In this document: positions 40,416 through 49,992 of the stretch, one piece after another | Numbering within the stretch: position 1 is the first letter of the stretch | How the letters are laid out: each line of letters starts with the position of its first letter | Assembly (NCBI RefSeq): GCF_010993965.1 | Contig: NZ_WIXM01000001.1 | Span: forward strand, 186,001 to 250,000 | Origin: Gracilibacillus sp. YIM 98692 | GTDB taxonomy: Bacteria > Bacillota > Bacilli > Bacillales > Amphibacillaceae | Length of the DNA stretch: 64,000 nucleotides | Reading direction: 5' to 3' | Position numbers and translations under genes: made by a program | Notes under the pieces: model-generated | Database searches by the model: none | What the model saw: the letters and a program-made list of their open reading frames with translations, nothing else | What the model was told of the DNA's origin: nothing

Positions 40416-42950
40416 TTAAATAAGATCATACATGGATACAACACGAATATTTTCCATGTTTTCTTTTTGAAAGGCTTCTTTTTCTGTGCTTGTCCGCTTA
40501 TAAAAAGGGATTATTTTTTTCATACCTGGTATTAAATGAAAATTATTTTCTGTAAAATACCCTTCTATATCTGTTTCCAGCCAAACATGACTAGCAAACT
40601 TTTGTGATTCGACAACTATACCTTGCTCACTATACTCTAAATGGATTTCGGGATTCTCAAAAGTTAGATGCTTTGGCTTGTCCAATAAATGCACGATATT
40701 ATCTATTAATCTACCTTGTTCTTCTATTTCTGCATACAACACTATATCTTCGTCATGTCGATAAGCAATCAGATCTTCAAGCACCTGCTCCTTCACTTTG
40801 GTAGAAGTGTTTGCTTTCATGGTGATTTCCTTTGTTTCTGTATATAACGCCTCACCTGAAAAAGTATAGATGGAAATATGCAGGTTAACTGATTTTGACT
40901 GCAGCTGGTCTGAAACCGTATAAAAGTGAACACCCTTTTCCGTTTGATCCACTATTAATACATTTGGTTTAAACCTGTCTTTTATCACATACTGCAACGC
41001 TTTCCACCTGCCGAAATAATCCATACTCGACCAAGAAGCTACTGGCCAACAGTCATTCAATTGCCAATATAAAGTGCCCATACAATAGGGCATATTTAAT
41101 CGATGTGCTTCCACTGCGGATTTAATCGCATCTGCCTGCAAAATATGACTTATACGCAGAAAAGATGAGAAGTCTTTCGGCGGATGATAATACATTTCCA
41201 TATAATTTTTGATCAAGCGATTTCCAGCCCCATTTTTTTGATGATGGAGCATGATATCAGACTCTAACGCTAAGCCTTCCTCTTCAGCATAAGTTAAAAC
41301 CGTCTTTTTCTCAGGGAAGGATTGAAAGCCATACTCACTCATAAAACGGCCAACTTTATCTTTATATGCTTCTACTGGTTTTTGCCCATGCCATACATCC
41401 CAATAATGAACGTCTCCTCTTTGTACCGTATCAAATGTGGCATGCTGCTCCTTCGTATAAGATAATTCCTGCATGGGTGAACTTGGCCAGTAATCTACAT
41501 TAGCATCATATTTTTCTAACACGGAAGGCAAAATATGATGGAAAATGTCATCATATGCTTTCCAAATCTCTTGGCGCTGCGTATTGTTGTATCGCTGTTT
41601 CCATCCCCAGCCACCTTGCTCCTCATACTCTGACCATGCTGCATCCATTTCATTATTTCCACACCATAGCGCTATACATGCATAGTTCCTTAGTCGCTTC
41701 ACATTATCTATGGCTTCTTTTTTAACACTTTCTATAAACGCTTCATCGCCAGGGTACATACTGCATGCGAACATAAAATCTTGCCACACTAGGATGCCGT
41801 ATTCGTCACATAGTTTATAAAATTCGTCATACTCGTAAATACCGCCACCCCAAACACGAAGCATATTCATATTCGAATGCGCTGCGGTGGCAATCTCATG
41901 ACGATATCGTTCTCGGGTAATGCTTGTTTGAAAGCTATCATTTGGGATATGGTTTGCTCCTTTCGCAAATACCGGTACCCCATTTAGTTCAAAATAGAAA
42001 CTTTGCCCATACTTGTCGGAATCTCTCACTAAACGAATCGAACGTAAACCAGTTCTAACATAATGAGAAGCACGAACATCATCATTAAGTATCAAATCTA
42101 TTTGAAAATGATACAAATACGGCTCCCCTAAGCCGTTACTCCACCATAACTTTGGGTTATCAATCGTTATCGGGATATGAAGATGTTGTACTCCCTTTTT
42201 CAATCGGAAATTTTGCTCTTTTCCCATAGAATGTTGATCTGAAATGTTAAAAATCACTTCTGTTTCATTTGTCGCTTCCACTTCTATTTCAGCCACAAGA
42301 TCGGCTCTATTTTCCGAAACAAATGGCTGTTTTATGTGGACATCAAGTACTCTTGCCTCTGACCAAGCTTCTAAATAAACCTCTTTCCAAATACCACTCG
42401 TAACAAAGCGTGGTCCCCAATCCCATCCATAATGGTAAGGAGCTTTTCGAGCAAATACGCTTAATTTCTTTTCCCCTACTCCACCGTCCTCTGAATGGTC
42501 GTTATCTGCCGGCAGATTATAACCTAACTGATCAGGCTTGTGCAGATCATGTTGAATAGGAGAATGGAAATATACGGTTAATTGATTATCTCCCTGCTGT
42601 AAGTGTGACTTTACATCTGCTTTCCATATTCGAAACATATTATCTGCTTCTAATATTTTATTTCCATTTACATATACATCTGCATAGGTATCTAACCCTT
42701 CAAAACTAAGTTCCACCTTTTCATGTTCCAACACATCATCTCTTACCAAAAAAGTCGTTTGATATTCCCAATCTGTTTTATCTATCCATTGCATATCCAA
42801 CTCGTTTTTCCCATAAAACGGATCTTCTATTGCTCCATTGTTAAGTAAATCTGTATGGACACAACCTGGTACGGTTGCCCGTTTCCAATCATTCGCTGTC
42901 GCTTCTTTAAAAAACCAATCTTTTAATGTCTGTTTGATCGGATTCCTCAC
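40416..42950 (-). CDS. GH2 beta-mannosidase
   Basis: An 844-residue cytoplasmic exo-beta-mannosidase of family GH2 that removes terminal beta-mannose, as in Man-beta-1,4-GlcNAc. Domains are an N-terminal sugar-binding jelly roll (about 1-200), an immunoglobulin-like domain (about 200-300), a TIM barrel with acid/base Glu434 (WCGNNEMDAAW) and nucleophile Glu539 (MSEYGFQSFPE), and C-terminal beta-domains. The barrel segment LRVWGGGIYE is typical. It is the last gene of the long minus-strand operon, and a terminator follows. With the alpha-mannosidases upstream it would finish breakdown of a mannose-rich core. Exo-beta-glucosaminidase is a less likely alternative. Confidence 0.9.
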   Translation of the reverse strand: MRNPIKQTLKDWFFKEATANDWKRATVPGCVHTDLLNNGAIEDPFYGKNELDMQWIDKTDWEYQTTFLVRDDVLEHEKVELSFEGLDTYADVYVNGNKILEADNMFRIWKADVKSHLQQGDNQLTVYFHSPIQHDLHKPDQLGYNLPADNDHSEDGGVGEKKLSVFARKAPYHYGWDWGPRFVTSGIWKEVYLEAWSEARVLDVHIKQPFVSENRADLVAEIEVEATNETEVIFNISDQHSMGKEQNFRLKKGVQHLHIPITIDNPKLWWSNGLGEPYLYHFQIDLILNDDVRASHYVRTGLRSIRLVRDSDKYGQSFYFELNGVPVFAKGANHIPNDSFQTSITRERYRHEIATAAHSNMNMLRVWGGGIYEYDEFYKLCDEYGILVWQDFMFACSMYPGDEAFIESVKKEAIDNVKRLRNYACIALWCGNNEMDAAWSEYEEQGGWGWKQRYNNTQRQEIWKAYDDIFHHILPSVLEKYDANVDYWPSSPMQELSYTKEQHATFDTVQRGDVHYWDVWHGQKPVEAYKDKVGRFMSEYGFQSFPEKKTVLTYAEEEGLALESDIMLHHQKNGAGNRLIKNYMEMYYHPPKDFSSFLRISHILQADAIKSAVEAHRLNMPYCMGTLYWQLNDCWPVASWSSMDYFGRWKALQYVIKDRFKPNVLIVDQTEKGVHFYTVSDQLQSKSVNLHISIYTFSGEALYTETKEITMKANTSTKVKEQVLEDLIAYRHDEDIVLYAEIEEQGRLIDNIVHLLDKPKHLTFENPEIHLEYSEQGIVVESQKFASHVWLETDIEGYFTENNFHLIPGMKKIIPFYKRTSTEKEAFQKENMENIRVVSMYDLI

Positions 42951-42973
42951 TTCCAGTCCCTCATTTCATCAAA

Positions 42974-44041
42974 TTAATCAAAATGCACCTCAGCCTTTTC
43001 TGTACTTGATTGATATACACCTGTTAATATTTTCATCATTTCGACCCCATCTTCCACCGGACAAATCGTGGTCTCCTCTCCTTTGACACATGAAATGAAA
43101 TGATCCACCTCATGTTGGAACCCTTTTTCAAAATCAAAGGTTAAATCATCAATTTGCGGCGTGCTATTTAACATAATGTTATTTTTCTCTGTGAAAATTT
43201 CTAGCTGTGGCTCGATTTCCGCTCCACCTTTATCACCGTGTAAACTAACACGCATTTTTTCTTTCTTCGCATGTAGTGAAAAGCTCACATCAACCATTAA
43301 GGAAGCACCATTTTCAAAACGAATAATAGCATTTGCCAAATCTTCTACATTATTTTTTTCTGCATCATAATCAGCCGCTTTATAAAAAGACTTATATTCT
43401 ATATTGGAGCGATTTCCTAACTTATGATACGTATTCCCACTAACAGACTTTACTTTGGGCTTGCCCATTAAATACCAGCATAAATCAATCACATGTACAC
43501 CGATGTCGATTAAAGGACCGCCGCCAGAACGTTCCATATCTGCAAACCATCCACCTGGATTACCTAGGACACGAATACAAGAAGACTTCGCATAATAAAT
43601 ATCTCCAAGCTCTCCATTATCAATAAATCTCTTTAAAACCTGTGTATTTGTCCCAAATCTCCTTACATAACCTATTTGTAAAAACTGATCCGGATTATTT
43701 TCCACAGCCTCTTGAATCGCTAATGCTTCCTCTACCGTTTTACAGAGTGGCTTTTCAATCAATACATTTTTACCAGCATTCAATGCCGCAATAGCAATTT
43801 CGGCATGGGAATTGTTCCATGTACAAATACTCACTGCATCAATTTCATCATTATCTAACAAATCTTTATAGTTCGTATAATAGTGCGAAACCCCATACTC
43901 TTCTGCTTTTTGTTGCGCTCTTTCTTCATTAAAATCACTTACTGCATAAATTTCCGCATCATTATGTTGAAGATACCCTTGAATGTGCATTTCCGAAATG
44001 GAACCTAAACCGATAATACCTACCTTTACTTTCCCCATCAT
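42974..44041 (-). CDS. Gfo/Idh/MocA oxidoreductase 1
   Basis: A 355-residue NAD(P)-dependent sugar oxidoreductase. The Rossmann motif VGIIGLGSISEMH opens the protein, EKP is present in IEKPLCKTVEEA, and the catalytic His/Asp region is GGPLIDIGVHVIDLCWYL. It is the most canonical of the three Gfo/Idh proteins in the operon. GGAGG precedes ATG 44041. It follows the isomerase gene by 14 bp. It may oxidise or reduce a released sugar or a glycoside. Paired Gfo/Idh and isomerase genes are known from 3-keto-glycoside pathways, so oxidative glycoside cleavage is possible. Confidence 0.85.
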   Translation of the reverse strand: MMGKVKVGIIGLGSISEMHIQGYLQHNDAEIYAVSDFNEERAQQKAEEYGVSHYYTNYKDLLDNDEIDAVSICTWNNSHAEIAIAALNAGKNVLIEKPLCKTVEEALAIQEAVENNPDQFLQIGYVRRFGTNTQVLKRFIDNGELGDIYYAKSSCIRVLGNPGGWFADMERSGGGPLIDIGVHVIDLCWYLMGKPKVKSVSGNTYHKLGNRSNIEYKSFYKAADYDAEKNNVEDLANAIIRFENGASLMVDVSFSLHAKKEKMRVSLHGDKGGAEIEPQLEIFTEKNNIMLNSTPQIDDLTFDFEKGFQHEVDHFISCVKGEETTICPVEDGVEMMKILTGVYQSSTEKAEVHFD

Positions 44042-44055
44042 TTATTTCCTCCTTT

Positions 44056-44922
44056 TTATAATTGATCCCAAAGATTTTGAACATTATTTAACGATATCTC
44101 ACTTGCCTTCTTACATTCTTCCATTCCTTCAAATTCAATTGATAGATATCCATCATAGCCGCTCTCTTTAATGACTTTTAACACTGTCTGTAAATCGATA
44201 TCTCCATGTCCCGTAATAGCTCCGCGTAAATAATGACCACCTGCAGATTGAAACCATCCTTCGCCAGGATGATAAGAGGCTCCATTCCGAATATAGAAAT
44301 CCTTCACATGAATCATCGAAGCATGATCTATGCACTTTTTGATCGCTACAATTGGATCCTCATCTACACATAAGAAGTTTCCGGTATCTAATGTATGTTT
44401 AAAATTAGGCCGATTCACTTTGGAAACCAAGAGATTAATCCGATCACTGGCTTGAATATAAAAGCCATGGTTTTCAATGCTTGTTACGATATCGTATTGT
44501 TTCGCATAATCAGCAATTTCCTGACATCCCTGAATAAGTCTTGGTAAATCTTCTTCAAACTGTTCAATACTCGCTTCTTCTGGGGGTTTAAAGGAAACAT
44601 CATGCCGCATTCTTTTCACACCAAGTTGATAAGCAATATCTACTTCTTGTTTTACTCGTTCCATTTCCTTGGCAAAATCCTTTTCATCACTAGCTAAAAA
44701 ATCTGCACCAATGGCATAATTGGAAATCTCAATATTTACTTCTTTAGCCTTTGCCACAATATCTTTAACCAATTGTTGATTATTCGTTAAAGTGTAGCCA
44801 ATTGGAACAATCTCTATATGTGCTCCACCGTGATCTGCCGTCCATTGGATCACGTCTAATATCGACATTTCTCCTGAATGAATGGCATTGGCCAAACTGT
44901 AAGAGCTCATACCTAATTTCAT
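44056..44922 (-). CDS. Sugar phosphate isomerase/epimerase-like TIM-barrel protein
   Basis: A 288-residue protein of the AP endonuclease 2/xylose isomerase-like TIM-barrel superfamily (IolE/IolI/DTE type). Metal-ligand segments are visible: SIENHGFY, LDTGNFLC, MIHVKDFY and LSIEFEG. ATG 44922 has GGAGGT 9 nt upstream; an earlier in-frame GTG overlaps that site. It sits between two Gfo/Idh genes. The combination suggests isomerisation or cleavage of an oxidised sugar made by these dehydrogenases. Substrate unknown. Confidence 0.85.
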   Translation of the reverse strand: MKLGMSSYSLANAIHSGEMSILDVIQWTADHGGAHIEIVPIGYTLTNNQQLVKDIVAKAKEVNIEISNYAIGADFLASDEKDFAKEMERVKQEVDIAYQLGVKRMRHDVSFKPPEEASIEQFEEDLPRLIQGCQEIADYAKQYDIVTSIENHGFYIQASDRINLLVSKVNRPNFKHTLDTGNFLCVDEDPIVAIKKCIDHASMIHVKDFYIRNGASYHPGEGWFQSAGGHYLRGAITGHGDIDLQTVLKVIKESGYDGYLSIEFEGMEECKKASEISLNNVQNLWDQL

Positions 44923-44942
44923 TTCGATAACCTCCACTCACA

Positions 44943-45926
44943 TTATGATGATAACGATGTCGGTGATTTTTTCTCATTTGATAAATAAGCAGCTTTTACT
45001 ACTTCAAGCGTTTTCAATCCATCGTAACCTGATATAAAAGGAGAACGATTTTCTTGCACACACTGAATAAAATCTTGTATTAATCCCTCGTCCATATCAT
45101 CTGACCAAACCTTATGTTCTAATCGATTGTCATGATCGTTATAGAACAAGGAATGCTGTTTAAACGCATCTACTTCCAATACGCCTTTTTCACCGAAAAA
45201 TTCCAAAGTCACATCTCCCCAAGTTGGGAAAGTCTTTGGCCGTGACCAGCTCGGATCGATGGTAACCACCATACCAGATTCAAACTCTAGCAAGACATGT
45301 CCACAGTCTTCTACATCAATGTCATAAAATCTAGTATCAAATTCTGCATATACACTTGTCACTTCTTCATCGAACATCCACCTCAACACATCCACAAGAT
45401 GGACAATATGATCTGTAGCACAGCCTCCACCGGATAATTCTCGATTGATAAACCATCCACCTGGCATTTGACCATGGTTTGTCGTATTCACTGCTAATAC
45501 TTCCCCTATTTCTCCTTTGCTCATGAGTTCTTTGACTTCTTGAATGGCAGGGGCAAACCTTACCGGAAATGCTACTTGTAACAATACTTCATTTTGTTCA
45601 CAAGCTTTTATCATATCAATGGCATCCTCTACTTCGGTTGCGATTGGCTTTTCACATAAAATATGTTTCTTGTAACTGGCTGATTTGATCACATGTTCTT
45701 TATGACATGCATTTTCCGAACAGACAATGACCGCATCTATATCTGATGCTAAAAAATCATCTAAGTCGTGGAAGTAGTTCGTATCATACTCTTCAGCCAT
45801 TTCTAAACCTCTCTTTTCTTCCTCATCCCAAATACTAACCAATGCAGCGCTTTTGCTTTTTTGCAGTGCATGAGCATAACTAACCGCATGCATATGGGCA
45901 AAACTAATAATTCCGATCTTCAACAA
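44943..45926 (-). CDS. Gfo/Idh/MocA oxidoreductase 2
   Basis: A 327-residue Gfo/Idh-type protein. The dinucleotide loop is the variant GIISFAHMHAVSYA. The EKP motif (LCEKPIATEVEDAI) and SGGGCATDHIVHLVDVLRW are present. I chose TTG 45926, 9 nt after AAAGGAG; the ATG at 45935 follows the binding site directly and cannot be used. The start overlaps the end of the upstream gene by 23 bp. Together with the neighbours it probably acts on sugars or keto-sugars released by the glycosidases. Confidence 0.85.
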   Translation of the reverse strand: MLKIGIISFAHMHAVSYAHALQKSKSAALVSIWDEEEKRGLEMAEEYDTNYFHDLDDFLASDIDAVIVCSENACHKEHVIKSASYKKHILCEKPIATEVEDAIDMIKACEQNEVLLQVAFPVRFAPAIQEVKELMSKGEIGEVLAVNTTNHGQMPGGWFINRELSGGGCATDHIVHLVDVLRWMFDEEVTSVYAEFDTRFYDIDVEDCGHVLLEFESGMVVTIDPSWSRPKTFPTWGDVTLEFFGEKGVLEVDAFKQHSLFYNDHDNRLEHKVWSDDMDEGLIQDFIQCVQENRSPFISGYDGLKTLEVVKAAYLSNEKKSPTSLSS

Positions 45927-46824
45927 GGTTGTCATCTCCTTTCGTAACAGGCATCTGTTGTTGTAGTGACTTCTCAATAGCATCTGCAAAATACAGCACA
46001 TGCTCCATTTCTATGGAACGGTCCAATGTCTCTTGTTTGTTGAATAGTTTTTGATAAAGGGATTCTAATTGTCGTGTGGCCAATGATTTACCTGTTGGAT
46101 TTATACTGACTCTACCTTCCTCTGCTAGATTCATCGTGATCGGAATGGTCTCGCCACTTTTATTGGATAGCATCCCTTTTGCACCTGCAAATTCCAGGTT
46201 TAATTCTTCCTTTCCAAACCCTTGTGCCATTTCTAAATGAGTAAAACTACCATCGACATGTCTAATATGAATGATTTTATATTCTAGGTTTTTGGTGTCC
46301 GTCTTCTTATCTATTTGTTTGGCATAAATCGTCTGGAAATCACCAAATGTTCGATAGATCCAATCTAATAGGTTCATCCCTTGTTCTAGCATTCTATCTT
46401 TATGATCAGATTTTAATGAAATACGATTCACACCACTTTTCCCCAATTGCTGATTGGCAATAATGGCATGAGCCTGTGAGAATTCGGGCGAAGCCATCAA
46501 AGGGGTCGTAATAAATACCTGCATCTGTTGTTCTTTTATAAAGGCTAGTACATCTTTTATTTTATGGATAATTGGTGCAATAGGTGATGCCACCACAATC
46601 GGTATACTTCCTCTTAACTTTTTTAGGATGATAGGTTTTAATTCTGTTGAAACACAAATATCGATTAGATCCACATGGTCTTCTAAAGCGAAGGGATTTG
46701 GCAGCAGATCTATCTTCTTTTCATCCATGACAATCGTACGTTCGACGATGACATCCTCTTTTGTTTCCCAAAAGGAGAGATGTTCTTGTGTTTCTGCTTC
46801 ATTGCCAATTACAATGACCTTCAT
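45904..46824 (-). CDS. Divergent Gfo/Idh-like protein
   Basis: A 306-residue protein with the overall layout of Gfo/Idh/MocA enzymes, but its key motifs are lost. The N-terminus reads VIVIGNEAETQEH where GxGxxG is expected, and ASPIAP stands where EKP is expected. The C-terminal half still resembles the substrate-binding domain (GMNLLDWIYRTFGDF). It may not bind NAD and could act as a partner or structural subunit of one of the two normal oxidoreductases downstream. It is 9 bp downstream of the GH38 gene, with an ATG at 46824 and a weak AGGAG upstream. Confidence 0.65.
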   Translation of the reverse strand: MKVIVIGNEAETQEHLSFWETKEDVIVERTIVMDEKKIDLLPNPFALEDHVDLIDICVSTELKPIILKKLRGSIPIVVASPIAPIIHKIKDVLAFIKEQQMQVFITTPLMASPEFSQAHAIIANQQLGKSGVNRISLKSDHKDRMLEQGMNLLDWIYRTFGDFQTIYAKQIDKKTDTKNLEYKIIHIRHVDGSFTHLEMAQGFGKEELNLEFAGAKGMLSNKSGETIPITMNLAEEGRVSINPTGKSLATRQLESLYQKLFNKQETLDRSIEMEHVLYFADAIEKSLQQQMPVTKGDDNLVEDRNY

Positions 46825-46833
46825 TCGTATTCT

Positions 46834-49800
46834 TCACTCCTTATCTGTTATCAGTTGATGCGTGCAGATTTCATATGGCTTTAATTTGGTTTGATAATAA
46901 TCAGTACTTACTGAAGGAGAGTCTGTTGGTTTCTCAAGCAAGTTTGTTTCTTGGATTCTACTTTTTTCAGGTAAAGTGATAGCGGTAGATACTTCATTTC
47001 CCTCTGATTCATATAATCGAACTATAATACCTTTTTCATCTTCTGATTGTTTAATCGTATCAAGTATGGCACTGTCGCTATCTACTTGAATAAAAGATTG
47101 CGAACTTTGTAAGCTGCCATCATGCTGCTTAGTAAAATAGACAGCATCCGTTGTATTCACTTCCAACCCTTTTTTAACCGTTTGTCCTGTTCTCCAATCC
47201 CCTTGATGCGGGTATAAGGAATACATAAATGAATGAGTATGCCTGTCTGCATTCTGATCAGGCCATTTTGGAGATCTTAGGAGAGACAACCTCATCTTTT
47301 TCCCTTTGATATCATATCCGTATTTACTATCATTTAATAGACTTACGCCATAATTGCCTTCCGATAGATCTGCCCATCTTTGACCACATACTTCATATTG
47401 AGCTTGTTCCCAGCTCGTATTATGATGGGTTGGACGTTCAATAGAACCAAATGGTATTTCATAAGTTGCTTTGGCGGAATAAATATTAACAGGAAATGCG
47501 ACTTTTAATAGTTTATTCGTTTCCTGCCAATCTACTTCTGTAACGAAATCGATCACCTTAGAATGATGATAAAAAATGATTCGCTGTGTCACATACGATT
47601 GGTTCAACTTCCATTCAAATTGTAATTCATCGGTTAATTCCCCTGTATAGTTAACCTTGGCATCAACCCATTCCATATTATTTAATTTTTGAGAGTCAAA
47701 ATTCGGATCAATATCCCATGCATCCCAATCAGTAGGCAGATCATCAAATAACTCTAATTCATTAGCTATTTTACCTTCCTGTATAATTTCCTTATCCGCT
47801 TGTTTATCATAAAGTCTTCTCATAAAACCTTGTTCAGAAAACTCTACGATATAATGGGCTGTTTCCCATTTCCCATTAAACGAAGTAGTGAGTGCAAATG
47901 TCTGTTCATTAGCCTCTTTTAACCAAACTGTTTTATAACCAAATGATGGCACATTTTCAATCAATATATGCATATCGATTGTGTCTTTCTCTACTTCCAC
48001 ATACTCAACGGGATATGCTGTTCCCTTTTCATCTACCACTTCTTTGCCAAGTAACTCTTGATTGCCTGTCAATGTAACGAAACGGCTCCTATCCCATCCT
48101 AAACTATTAAAAACAATAATTGGTTCTCCCGGGCCTGCAGTATTCACTCGCTGTACGATATGTTCAATGGCACTTTTTTGTAATGATTCTCCGTTCGTTA
48201 TCACCTCTTCATATTGTTGATCTGAAAGCTTGTAGACAGGCTCAATCGAGGTGCCTGGTACGATATCATGAAACTGATTGAACATGATGAGTTTCCATAG
48301 TTCTTTTATTTTTTGAGCAGGATAGATTGCACCAGTTATAAGATGTGCGAAAGTATTCCATATCTCTACATTTCGTAATAGGGCTTCTGCTTGACGATTA
48401 TATTTTTTCGTTTTGGCATGGGTCGTATAAGTACCGCGGTGGAGTTCTAAATACAAATCCCCATACCATTTGGGCAGCTTAGGATCCTTCTGAGTCACCC
48501 GGTCAAAGAAATCATGCACTTTACTAAATTTCACATTTGGTAAACCCGGTAAAGAATCCGACCGTTTAATCGTTTCCACCATTTCTCTCGTTACTCCGCC
48601 ACCACCATCACCGAAGCCATATACAAGCATTCTTTCGTCATATTCTTTCTTTTGTATATAATCTTGCCAAGTGTCTTTCACATCTTTCGGATTCGTTTGT
48701 TGTCCAAGAATGGTGTGTAAATAAGATAGGATGCTCGTACCATCAATGCCTTCCCAATAAAATAAATCATAAGGAAAACGATTGGTATCATTCCAATTCA
48801 ATTTCGTCGTCATAAAATAGTCTGTATCAGCCTTTTTCAAAATCTGTGGTAATGAAGCACAGTATCCGAATGTATCTGGCAACCACTCTACCCTAGGCTC
48901 CTGATTAAACTCTTTCTGGAAATATTGCTTCCCATATAACAACTGCCTTACTAAAGACTCACCTGAAGGGATATTTAAATCTGGTTCCACCCACATACCG
49001 CCAATAATCTCAAATCGGCCTGCATCTATATGGCGTTTGACTCGTTCAAACACCTTAGGGTGATAATCTTTAAGATACTCAAATAATTGCGGCTGGCTCT
49101 GTGCATACTCAAAATCTTCGTATTCATCTAATAAGGTACAAGCTGTAGAAAATGTCCTTGATGCTTTCCGTATCGTTTCTTTTAAAGGCCATAACCAAGC
49201 AAGATCGATATGGGATTGACCTATAGCACGTATCGTTCCTTCGCGATAACCTGCAAGATCATGTAATACAGATTTTAATGTCGCTTCATGTTTCTCCGCC
49301 TTAGATGGATTGTGGAAATCTTCCTCGGTTCCAAGCTTCCATTCGTTTGCGATATCTTCTAATGATTGATATAAAATATGATACCGAGTATCTTCAGAAT
49401 CAAGTAACTCTAATGTTTTACAAGCTGTTTCCACCGTATATAAGAAGCTTTGTATTGCTCTATTGACTAATAGAAGCTTACTATTAGTTAAATAAATAGG
49501 TGGCGGTGATGTTTCCGCACTCGCTACTTGGTTAAAGCCGCGCAATGAATCCTCTGGTATACCAACAGGATTAAATAATTCTATATGGATCTCTAAGGTT
49601 TTTTGATTACGCAAATGTTTTGGCAAAAAACAAAATGCTCGGTTACGGTCAAACCCTTGAATAGGTTCTCCATTGATACTGAATAATCCTTCATAATGTG
49701 ACGATATGCCGCCTGGTCCTGAAGCCTGGAAAAATAAACCGACATCTTCATTGTGCCATTGAGCAGGAATTTCCATCTTATTTGATAAAATGGCGGTAAT

Positions 49801-49980
49801 GCCTGAATCAATCAAATGATCACCAATATGAACCGTTTGGTGCTGACTTTCGGTCTGTAATGGCTGATATTGGTTCGGATCATGATAAATAAACGTTTTC
49901 ATTTTCCAATTATCGATTGGCTGACTAGCAAGATATTGATTATTTCTTAGCATTCTAATTAGTCGATGTATTCTCTGCAT
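46834..49980 (-). CDS. GH38 alpha-mannosidase (1)
   Basis: A 1048-residue alpha-mannosidase. The metal site motif is GQSHIDLAWLWPLKET, and the nucleophile Asp is in WLPDTFGYCASLPQIL. The GH38 middle domain (FHRGTYTTHAKTKKYNR-like segment) and C-terminal beta-domains follow. Size and layout fit the ManA/vacuolar-type GH38 enzymes that cut alpha-1,2, -1,3 or -1,6 mannosides. There is no signal peptide, so it acts in the cytoplasm on imported glycans. It closely resembles the gene product at 58812-61934 and is probably a paralogue. It lies between GH3 and the Gfo/Idh genes, about 10 bp from each. Confidence 0.92.
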   Translation of the reverse strand: MQRIHRLIRMLRNNQYLASQPIDNWKMKTFIYHDPNQYQPLQTESQHQTVHIGDHLIDSGITAILSNKMEIPAQWHNEDVGLFFQASGPGGISSHYEGLFSINGEPIQGFDRNRAFCFLPKHLRNQKTLEIHIELFNPVGIPEDSLRGFNQVASAETSPPPIYLTNSKLLLVNRAIQSFLYTVETACKTLELLDSEDTRYHILYQSLEDIANEWKLGTEEDFHNPSKAEKHEATLKSVLHDLAGYREGTIRAIGQSHIDLAWLWPLKETIRKASRTFSTACTLLDEYEDFEYAQSQPQLFEYLKDYHPKVFERVKRHIDAGRFEIIGGMWVEPDLNIPSGESLVRQLLYGKQYFQKEFNQEPRVEWLPDTFGYCASLPQILKKADTDYFMTTKLNWNDTNRFPYDLFYWEGIDGTSILSYLHTILGQQTNPKDVKDTWQDYIQKKEYDERMLVYGFGDGGGGVTREMVETIKRSDSLPGLPNVKFSKVHDFFDRVTQKDPKLPKWYGDLYLELHRGTYTTHAKTKKYNRQAEALLRNVEIWNTFAHLITGAIYPAQKIKELWKLIMFNQFHDIVPGTSIEPVYKLSDQQYEEVITNGESLQKSAIEHIVQRVNTAGPGEPIIVFNSLGWDRSRFVTLTGNQELLGKEVVDEKGTAYPVEYVEVEKDTIDMHILIENVPSFGYKTVWLKEANEQTFALTTSFNGKWETAHYIVEFSEQGFMRRLYDKQADKEIIQEGKIANELELFDDLPTDWDAWDIDPNFDSQKLNNMEWVDAKVNYTGELTDELQFEWKLNQSYVTQRIIFYHHSKVIDFVTEVDWQETNKLLKVAFPVNIYSAKATYEIPFGSIERPTHHNTSWEQAQYEVCGQRWADLSEGNYGVSLLNDSKYGYDIKGKKMRLSLLRSPKWPDQNADRHTHSFMYSLYPHQGDWRTGQTVKKGLEVNTTDAVYFTKQHDGSLQSSQSFIQVDSDSAILDTIKQSEDEKGIIVRLYESEGNEVSTAITLPEKSRIQETNLLEKPTDSPSVSTDYYQTKLKPYEICTHQLITDKE

Positions 49981-49992
49981 TCCTATCCCTCT

